NCBI RefSeq assembly: GCF_949282365.1
Contig: NZ_CASDOY010000006.1
Location: 1-58,118, forward strand
Source of the DNA: an uncultured Desulfovibrio sp.
GTDB lineage: Bacteria; Desulfobacterota; Desulfovibrionia; Desulfovibrionales; Desulfovibrionaceae
Direction of reading: 5' to 3'
DNA length: 58,118 bases
Below are positions 1-5,864 of this stretch, in pieces. The notes beneath the pieces were generated by a model. It ran no database searches, had not been told where the DNA came from, and saw only the letters and a program-made list of their open reading frames with translations. The translations under genes and the position numbers were made by a program. Position 1 is the first letter of the stretch, and each line of letters begins with the position of its first letter.

Positions 1-148
1 GCAGGAAGCTACGGGCATCGACAGCAACGCGCGACCGGATGGCGGCCGGCAGGCCGTGCCCGTTGCGACGCAGGAAGCTACGGGCATCGACAGCAACGCA
101 AAGGGGTCCCTTCCCCCTCAAGACAAAACGTCCCGGGTCCTGAGCCTA
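1..148 (-). repeat. Dispersed repeat, copy A (truncated by window edge)
   Basis: Read on the minus strand from 148, this begins TAGGCTCAGGA, runs through a GTTTTGTCTTGAGGG segment, and then has two tandem units of about 46 bp with a period of about 69 bp. Each unit carries the arms TGCCCGT and ACGGGCA around a 16-nt loop; the second unit runs off the window. The same arrangement recurs at 41312-41478, with a one-unit version at 56735-56830 and a shortened one at 33607-33690. The first three bases are the stop codon of darP. Confidence 0.85.
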
Positions 149-694
149 ACGGTCTTCCAGCAGGCGCATGATGGCACGGAACAGGGCCCGGCGCGCATGG
201 GGCGGACGTGCGGCGTCCTCCCGGCGGGCCCTGGAGAGCAGCGCTTCCAGCTCCGTGCGTCCGCCGCTGTCGCCATCGGGCCAGGGAAAGGCCGCCAGCA
301 GGGCGTCCAGTTCCCCGTCCGTGGCGGTGAGCAGCCGTTCGCGCCACTGTTCGGCCAGATGCAGGCGGGCGGCATCGGCCTGCTGGCCGTTCTTGCGGGC
401 CTCGATGGCTTCGGCCAGGGGGCCGGCGTCCACCTCGCGCATGAGACGGCCGATGAACTGCAGCTGGCGGCGCTTGCCCTCGCGATTGCTGATGCGGGCA
501 TAGAGGCGCAGGGCCTCCAGCAGATCGGGCGTCAGGGGCAGCCTGTCCAGCTCGTTGGGGGGCAGTTTGGTCAGCTCGGCGCCCAGTTCCTGCAGGGCGG
601 TACTCTGGCGTTTTTTGGCCGAGCGGCTGGGCTGCTCGGCGGCTTGCTGCCCGTCGCTCTCCGCATGCCACTGATACTGTTTCTTGCGCGGCAT
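146..694 (-). CDS. darP: DarP/YjgA-family ribosome-associated protein (DUF615)
   Basis: The 182-residue product resembles YjgA/DarP, which binds late pre-50S particles in E. coli and assists large-subunit maturation. Recognisable features are the basic N-terminus (MPRKKQYQ), the central stretch LPLTPDLLEALRLYARI, the segment GKRRQLQFIGRLMR, and the C-terminal basic helix ending in RALFRAIMRLL. Length fits the family. Only one base separates its start from the stop of the prenyltransferase gene upstream, so it is the last gene of a minus-strand operon. Its TAG stop is also the first codon of the dispersed repeat. The family assignment is firm; the ribosomal role is known from E. coli and inferred here. 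Confidence 0.85.
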   Translation of the reverse strand: MPRKKQYQWHAESDGQQAAEQPSRSAKKRQSTALQELGAELTKLPPNELDRLPLTPDLLEALRLYARISNREGKRRQLQFIGRLMREVDAGPLAEAIEARKNGQQADAARLHLAEQWRERLLTATDGELDALLAAFPWPDGDSGGRTELEALLSRARREDAARPPHARRALFRAIMRLLEDR

Positions 695-695
695 C

Positions 696-1631
696 TTAGA
701 GCACCACGCCCAGGATGACGCCCACCAGCACCAGGGGCGAGATGATGCCGTTGAGGGTGAAGAAGACCATGTTCACCCGGCTGAGGTCCTGCGGCCGCAT
801 CAGATGATGTTCCCAGAACAGGATGAGGGAGACGCCGGCCCAGAGCACATACCAGGGCCAGGACAGGCCGGCGGCCAGACCGGTCAGCAGGAGGAAGATG
901 GAGGTCACCGCATGGGAGAAGCCGGCGATGGCCAGGGCCGTGTCGGGCCCGTGGAGCGCGGGCACGGAACAGAGGCGGAAGGCCACGTCGAAATCATAGT
1001 CCTGGAAGGAATAGTAGATGTCGAAGGCGCCCACCCAGAAGGTGACGGCGAAGAAGAGCATGATCGGGCCGAGGCCCAGGCTTTCGGGATGCACGCTCAG
1101 GGCGCCGGCCAGCGGGGCCAGGCCCAGGGTCGCGCCCAGCCAGAAGTGGCAGATGGCCGTAAAGCGTTTGGTCAGGCTGTACACGGCGGCGAAGATCAGG
1201 GCGGGCAGCGACAGGATGAGACAGACCATGTTGATGGCCGCGCAGGCGCCCACGAAGATGGCGGCCATGACCAGGGAGAAGATCCAGGCCTGGCGCACGC
1301 TGATCTCGCCGGTGACCAGCTGCCGCCCGGCGGTGCGGGGGTTCTCGCGGTCGAAGGGCAGGTCGAAGATGCGGTTGATGCCCATGGCGAAGGAGCGCAC
1401 GCCCACCATGGCGACGGTCAGCAGGGCGAGCTTGTCCCACGGCGGCAGGCCGCCGGCGGCCATGACGGCCCCGGCCCAGGCGTAGGGCAGGGCGAAGATG
1501 GAATGCTCGATGCGGATCATGCGGCAGAAGGACACGAAGCCGCGCAGGGAAAAACGGCCGCACAGCTTGCAGGAGGGGCGGCGGAAGGAGGGCGGCGTCA
1601 CATGGGGCAGGGGGAATCGGGCCAGTTTCAT
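696..1631 (-). CDS. mqnP: UbiA-family polyprenyltransferase, probable MqnP
   Basis: This integral membrane prenyltransferase has about eight hydrophobic segments. The first Asp-rich motif is NRIFDLPFDRENPRT and the second is DIYYSFQDYDFD, the two Mg-diphosphate sites of the UbiA superfamily. UbiA enzymes attach a polyprenyl chain to an aromatic acid. Because mqnA, mqnE, mqnC and mqnD of the futalosine pathway are in the same window, the likely substrate is 1,4-dihydroxy-6-naphthoate, which makes this MqnP rather than UbiA; that choice is inference. The start at 1631 has GGAGG about 10 nt upstream, inside the end of the mogA-like gene. A shorter start at MIRIEHSIFALPYAW is possible because the first 37 residues are not family-like. 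Confidence 0.78.
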   Translation of the reverse strand: MKLARFPLPHVTPPSFRRPSCKLCGRFSLRGFVSFCRMIRIEHSIFALPYAWAGAVMAAGGLPPWDKLALLTVAMVGVRSFAMGINRIFDLPFDRENPRTAGRQLVTGEISVRQAWIFSLVMAAIFVGACAAINMVCLILSLPALIFAAVYSLTKRFTAICHFWLGATLGLAPLAGALSVHPESLGLGPIMLFFAVTFWVGAFDIYYSFQDYDFDVAFRLCSVPALHGPDTALAIAGFSHAVTSIFLLLTGLAAGLSWPWYVLWAGVSLILFWEHHLMRPQDLSRVNMVFFTLNGIISPLVLVGVILGVVL

Positions 1632-1637
1632 CGGGGA

Positions 1638-2420
1638 TTAACCTCCACAGTCGGCGGGATCGCCGTGCAGCTTGTCCAGGGCATGGGGCAGGGCGGGCAG
1701 GACGGCTTCCAGGTTTTCCAGCACGGCCTTGCGGCTGCCGGGCAGATTGATGATGATGCTCTGCCCCAGCACCCCGGCCACAGCGCGGGAGATGGCCGCA
1801 TGGGGCGTCTTGGTCAGGCTGGCCTGCATCATGGCCATGCTGAAGCCGGGCAGGGGATAGTCCAGCACGGAGGCCGTGACCTGCGGCGAGATGTCGCGCG
1901 GGCCCACGCCCGTGCCGCCGCTGGTGCAGATGATGTCATAGCCCTGGTCCAGGGCCAGATCCGTCAGCAGGGCCCGCAGCTGCACCGCGTCGTCGGGCAG
2001 CAGGAAGCCCTGGCTGTGGCACAGGGGCAGGGCATCGGCCACCAGGGCGGCCATGGCCGGGCCGCTGGTATCGTCGCGCAGGCCCTGCGAGCCCTTGTCC
2101 GAGAGCGTCACCCAGGCCAGGGCGCGCCCCGTGCGGCGCGTCTCCAGGCTGGTCTCGCCCACGGGCAGGTCCACCAGGGCGCGGGTCATCAGGCACTGCA
2201 GGGCGTGGCCGCCGTCATCGGCGGGCAGCCAGCAGCGCCCCGTGACGCGCAGCAGTTCCATATCGTTCGCATCATACAGGCCGGTGCCCACGGGCAGGAA
2301 GGGGCACTGGCGCACCAGAGGGGAAGCCAGACGATGGCTGGGCATCCCTGCGACCCGGGCCACGGACAGGGGCATGAGGCCCCCGGCGGAACAGGCGCGC
2401 AAGGCAAGGGAAAGTTTCAT
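1638..2420 (-). CDS. MogA/MoaB-type molybdopterin-binding protein
   Basis: The C-terminal two thirds match the MogA/MoaB fold. SDKGSQGLRDDTSGP and TSGGTGVGPRD are the typical molybdopterin-binding and adenylyltransfer motifs, followed by PLPGFSMAM and INLPGSRKAV. The family adenylylates molybdopterin before molybdenum insertion. About 80 extra N-terminal residues precede the core and I do not recognise them. The start at 2420 is preferred over one 33 nt upstream because GGAGG lies just ahead of it. It is first in an operon with the prenyltransferase and darP. moaA is far away at 52295, so cofactor genes are scattered. MogA versus MoaB cannot be settled from the sequence alone. Confidence 0.82.
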   Translation of the reverse strand: MKLSLALRACSAGGLMPLSVARVAGMPSHRLASPLVRQCPFLPVGTGLYDANDMELLRVTGRCWLPADDGGHALQCLMTRALVDLPVGETSLETRRTGRALAWVTLSDKGSQGLRDDTSGPAMAALVADALPLCHSQGFLLPDDAVQLRALLTDLALDQGYDIICTSGGTGVGPRDISPQVTASVLDYPLPGFSMAMMQASLTKTPHAAISRAVAGVLGQSIIINLPGSRKAVLENLEAVLPALPHALDKLHGDPADCGG

Positions 2421-2461
2421 GCATCCTCCACGAGCTGCCGGAACGGCAGACAACGGGCGCT

Positions 2462-2491
2462 ATTGTAGCGGCAAGCACAATAAGTTACAAG
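2462..2491. promoter_or_regulatory. Overlapping divergent promoters, mogA-like gene / queF
   Basis: On the minus strand TTGTAA (2490-2485), a 17-nt spacer and TACAAT (2467-2462) face the mogA-like gene. On the plus strand TTGTAG (2463-2468), 17 nt and TACAAG (2486-2491) face queF. The two share almost all their bases, so polymerase binding one way should exclude the other. A 7-bp hairpin (GGACGGC/GCCGTCC, 2491-2512) follows in the queF leader. Confidence 0.5.
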
Positions 2492-2544
2492 GACGGCAGC
2501 CGTGCGCCGTCCCCGGCCCGGCCAGATCCCGCAAAGGAGTTTCC

Positions 2545-3048
2545 ATGTCCACCACCCGCAGCCAGGACCAGACGCAGCATCTGCATGTGCTGGGGACCGG
2601 CAAGATGCCCGAATTGCAGGGCGGCCCCAGCACGGCGCTGCTGGAATCCTTCCCCAACCGTTATCCCCGGCGTCCGTACGTCATCAGCATCACCTTCCCC
2701 GAATTCACCTCCCTGTGCCCCGTGACCGGCCAGCCGGACATGGGCACCATCAGCGTGGAGTACATCCCGGACCGGCTGTGCGTGGAATCCAAGAGCTTCA
2801 AGCTGTACATGTTCGCCTTCCGCAATCACCAGTCCTTCATGGAGACCATCACCAACACGGTGCTGGAAGACCTCTGGACCGTGCTCGAACCCTGCTGGTG
2901 CCGCGTCAAGGGCCTGTTCGTGCCCCGGGGCGGCACGCGCATCCATGTTTTCGCCGAGCAGTTCAAGGAGATGCCGCAGGAACAGGATGTTGCCGTGCGC
3001 GCCGCCGTGCAGGCCTGGCGCATGGAGAGCGATCCGCACAGACCGTGA
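2545..3048 (+). CDS. queF: NADPH-dependent preQ0 reductase QueF (short form)
   Basis: QueF reduces 7-cyano-7-deazaguanine to preQ1, the precursor of queuosine in tRNA. The 167-residue length is that of the unimodular (YkvM-type) class. TSLCPVTGQPD places the catalytic Cys at residue 58 with the partner Asp following, and ESKSFKLYMFAFRNH contains the NADPH-binding ESKSxK motif. The ATG has AAAGGAG at ideal spacing. I looked for a preQ1 riboswitch in the 5' leader and saw only a simple hairpin at 2491-2512. No other queuosine genes are in the window. Confidence 0.93.
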   Translation: MSTTRSQDQTQHLHVLGTGKMPELQGGPSTALLESFPNRYPRRPYVISITFPEFTSLCPVTGQPDMGTISVEYIPDRLCVESKSFKLYMFAFRNHQSFMETITNTVLEDLWTVLEPCWCRVKGLFVPRGGTRIHVFAEQFKEMPQEQDVAVRAAVQAWRMESDPHRP

Positions 3049-3180
3049 ACGGGGCGTCCGGCCGGCAGCAGGTGAGCATCGGCCTTGCCCGCTGCCTGGC
3101 GGCAGGCCCTCCTGCCGTGTCCCGCACGCCCGGAGCCGGTCCCGCCGGACCGGCGCGTGCCTTTTTATAAGGATGGATCC

Positions 3181-4848
3181 ATGAGCCCTTCCGCGCATGG
3201 CACTGCCGCCTGCCCCCCAGCCGGCGGCCGCCTGGCCCGTACGGCGGGCATGCTGGCCCTGTTCACCCTGCTGTCCCGCGTGCTCGGGCTGGTACGGGAC
3301 ACGGGCATGGCCTGGCTGGTGGGCTGCGGCCCGCTGGCCGACGCCCTGGTGGCCGCCCTGCGCCTGCCGCATCTGCTGCGCCGCCTGCTGGGCGAGGGCT
3401 CCCTGTCCATGACCCTGACGGCCTGGCTGGTGCGCCGGGATGGTGCCCGGGAGAGCGGTGCGCTGCTGCCCGCCCTGGCCGCGGCCCTGTTTTGGCGGCT
3501 GGCGCTGGCACTGGGCGCCCTGGTGCTGCTGGGCATACTGGCGGCGCCGCAGCTGCTGGCCTGCCTGGCCCCCGCCCTCACGCCCGATGCCCTGGCCGGG
3601 GGCAGCCGCCTGCTGCGCCTCTGCCTGCCCTATGTGCTGCTGGCCGGGCTGGCGGCCCTGGGCATGGCGGTGCTGCACTGCCGCGAGATCTTCTGGCTGC
3701 CCGCGCTCTCGCCGCTCCTGTTCAACGGGGTGGTCATCAGCGCCATGCTGGGCGGCTGGATGCTCGGGGGCACGGCGGCCGTCCCCGTGGCCCTGGCCGC
3801 GGGCATGAGCCTGGGCGGGCTGGCGCAATGGCTGGCCCAGTGGGGCTATGTCCGCCGCGTCCTGCCCGCGGCGGCCCCGCCGGATCCCGCCGCCATGCCT
3901 TCCGGGCGCGAGCTCTGGGCCTGCCTGGGGCGTCTGCCCCTGGGGCTGCTGGGCGCGGCCGCGCCGCAACTGGTCATGCTGGCGGCCATGGGCCTGGCCG
4001 CGGGCAGCCAGATAGCGGGCCTGTACTATGCCGAACGCCTGCTGGAACTGCCCCTGGGCCTGATCGGCGTCTGCCTGGGCATGGCCAGCCTGCCGCGCCT
4101 GAGCCGTCTGGCCGGAGAAAAAGATTTCGGGACCTTCCGGCGCGATCTGGCCCTGGCCCTGCGCTGGGGGACGTTGCTCTCCCTGCCTGCCGCCGCCGGT
4201 CTCTGGGCCGTGGCCCCCTGTCTGGTGGAGGCCCTGCTGCATCACGGGCAGTTCGATGCCGCGGGCGTGCGGGCCGTGACCCTGGCCCTGTGGGCCTATC
4301 TGCCCTGCCTGCCCGCCTGCGCCCTGAGCCGTTGCCTGCTGGCGGGCTGCAACGCCCTGGGGGCCGTGCGCCTGACGGCCGCCTCGGCCCTGCTGGCACT
4401 GCTATTTGCACTTGCAGGCGGGGCGGGCCTGTTACATAGTATGGCAAGGGACATGAATGTCTGCCTTCCTGCCGCGGCGGCCAGCGCGGCCCTATGGCTG
4501 CAGGCACTCTGCCTGTGGCGGGGCCTGCGTCTGCGCCTGCGGCCGTACCTGCCCGGGACCTGCCTGCTGGACAGGCAGGCCGTCGCGCGCCATGCTCTGG
4601 CCGCTCTGGCGGCAGCGGCAGCGGCGCTGGTCGCGCTGCGTCTGTGCGGCATGCCCTGTCCCCTGCAGGGAGCGTTGTCCGCCGTACCGGTGCTGCTGCC
4701 CGGCCTGCCCGTGGCGGTGCCCCTGGCCCTGGCCATCGCGGCCGGCTGTCTGGTCTGGGCATGCGTCCTCGTGTTGTGCGGGGATGCGGATGCGCGCACG
4801 CTGCTGCACAGGCTGCGCGCCAAACTTCAAGGAGATTCCCGCTCGTGA
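3181..4848 (+). CDS. murJ: Lipid II flippase MurJ (MviN)
   Basis: This polytopic membrane protein of 555 residues belongs to the MOP superfamily and is predicted to flip lipid II during peptidoglycan synthesis. The N-terminus has the family signature LSRVLGLVRDTGMAWLVG, then DALVAALRLPHLLRRLLGEGSLS, and YYAERLLELPLGLIGVCLGMASLPRLS in the middle. I chose ATG 3181 because AAGGATGG precedes it and the residues encoded upstream are not family-like. The last codons overlap the GTG start of the next gene, implying translational coupling. Confidence 0.92.
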   Translation: MSPSAHGTAACPPAGGRLARTAGMLALFTLLSRVLGLVRDTGMAWLVGCGPLADALVAALRLPHLLRRLLGEGSLSMTLTAWLVRRDGARESGALLPALAAALFWRLALALGALVLLGILAAPQLLACLAPALTPDALAGGSRLLRLCLPYVLLAGLAALGMAVLHCREIFWLPALSPLLFNGVVISAMLGGWMLGGTAAVPVALAAGMSLGGLAQWLAQWGYVRRVLPAAAPPDPAAMPSGRELWACLGRLPLGLLGAAAPQLVMLAAMGLAAGSQIAGLYYAERLLELPLGLIGVCLGMASLPRLSRLAGEKDFGTFRRDLALALRWGTLLSLPAAAGLWAVAPCLVEALLHHGQFDAAGVRAVTLALWAYLPCLPACALSRCLLAGCNALGAVRLTAASALLALLFALAGGAGLLHSMARDMNVCLPAAAASAALWLQALCLWRGLRLRLRPYLPGTCLLDRQAVARHALAALAAAAAALVALRLCGMPCPLQGALSAVPVLLPGLPVAVPLALAIAAGCLVWACVLVLCGDADARTLLHRLRAKLQGDSRS

Positions 4849-5855
4849 AGCGGTCAGATTTCGTGCTTTTTCTGGCCAGGTACCGCCGCTGGGTGGCGCT
4901 GGCCTGCTGGCTTTTGGCCGTCCTGCTGTTTCTGGCGCAGGCCGCCTGGAACATCACGGCCGAGCGCAATGCCGCCCAGAACCGTCTGGAAAGCGAAGCG
5001 GGCCGGATCGCCAGCCGTTTTGCCCATCTCCTGAGCCTCAACGGCGATATCGCCGGATCGTCCGCGGCGGCCCTGGTGACCGGGCTCATGGAAGACCAGC
5101 GCCTCTACGCCGTGACGGTGCAGGTGGCGGACAGCCTGTTCACCGGCCAGCGGCGCAACCGCCACTGGGAAGCCGTGTCCTGGGACGGGGAGATCACGGC
5201 CGACACCGTGCAGGGCATGAGCCCCCTGCGCCGTGAGGGCCAGCCCGTGGGCTCCGTGGAGGTCTATCTTTCCCGGCGGCTCATCGAGGAAGGCATGGAT
5301 CAGGTCGTCCGGCGCGAAGGCTGGCGTTTCGTCCTCAACATCCTGCTGCTCAGCCTGTTCCTGGGCGCTTTGTACTGGCACTGGGGCGATCTGGCGCTGC
5401 TGCGGGGCCTGTACCGCCGCTGTTTGCGGCGGGAGCCTGTTGCGGAGGCCGCTGCCGCGGGCGGTCCGGCCCCTGACGGCCCGCACGGCGCGCATGCCGG
5501 CGCGGAGGCAGCGGCTGCCCTGCCGGTGGACGCCATGCAGGGCCGGCGCTTCCAGAAGCGGCATCCCGAGACCTGGCATCTGACCGCGGCCCTGTTCCGG
5601 CAGAGCTTCGCCCACGCGCCCACCCTCATGCTGCGCCTGTATGCGGAAGACGAAGCGGCGGGCCTGTGCCATCTGGGGCGGATGCTGGTCAGCGCGGCGC
5701 CCTGTCTGGGGGCCGCCCGCCTGGAGGAGAGCGCCCGCGAGATGTGCCGGGCCCTGGAAGATCCGGCGTGCGAGGAACGCGCGCTGGCCGTGGAGCGCTG
5801 CGCCGCGGAGCTTGAAGACGTTTTGCAGGCCCTGTCCGGGGCCGCCGTGAAATAA
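4845..5855 (+). CDS. Membrane protein with HPt-like C-terminal domain
   Basis: The 336-residue product has a transmembrane segment near residues 16-36, an extracytoplasmic region of about 120 residues, a second membrane segment near 160-181, an Ala-rich linker, and a helical C-terminal domain (about 245-336) resembling a histidine phosphotransfer domain. In the HPt-like core LGRMLVSAAPCLGAARL, the position I align with the phosphorylated His is Arg279; His276 lies three residues earlier. The domain may be degenerate or the register may be shifted. The GTG start overlaps the murJ stop and follows AAGGAG; ftsY begins 10 nt after the stop. The topology suggests a sensor lacking a kinase domain. 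I do not know its function. Confidence 0.6.
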   Translation: MKRSDFVLFLARYRRWVALACWLLAVLLFLAQAAWNITAERNAAQNRLESEAGRIASRFAHLLSLNGDIAGSSAAALVTGLMEDQRLYAVTVQVADSLFTGQRRNRHWEAVSWDGEITADTVQGMSPLRREGQPVGSVEVYLSRRLIEEGMDQVVRREGWRFVLNILLLSLFLGALYWHWGDLALLRGLYRRCLRREPVAEAAAAGGPAPDGPHGAHAGAEAAAALPVDAMQGRRFQKRHPETWHLTAALFRQSFAHAPTLMLRLYAEDEAAGLCHLGRMLVSAAPCLGAARLEESAREMCRALEDPACEERALAVERCAAELEDVLQALSGAAVK

Positions 5856-5864
5856 GGAGAGAAT

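Noticed and set aside
1..148. Short peptides beginning MPVATKEATG or LLSLPVASFVATG encoded in repeat copies
   Set aside because: They are translations of the dispersed repeat in various frames and contexts, without ribosome-binding sites. The conservation is of DNA or RNA structure, not protein.
684..2468. A 594-codon plus-strand frame across the mqnP and mogA-like genes
   Set aside because: His/Gly/Gln-rich antisense product without motifs; the minus strand carries two recognisable genes.
2491..2544. preQ1 riboswitch upstream of queF
   Set aside because: Only a single simple hairpin is present; the A-rich tail and pseudoknot partner of preQ1 classes are not visible.
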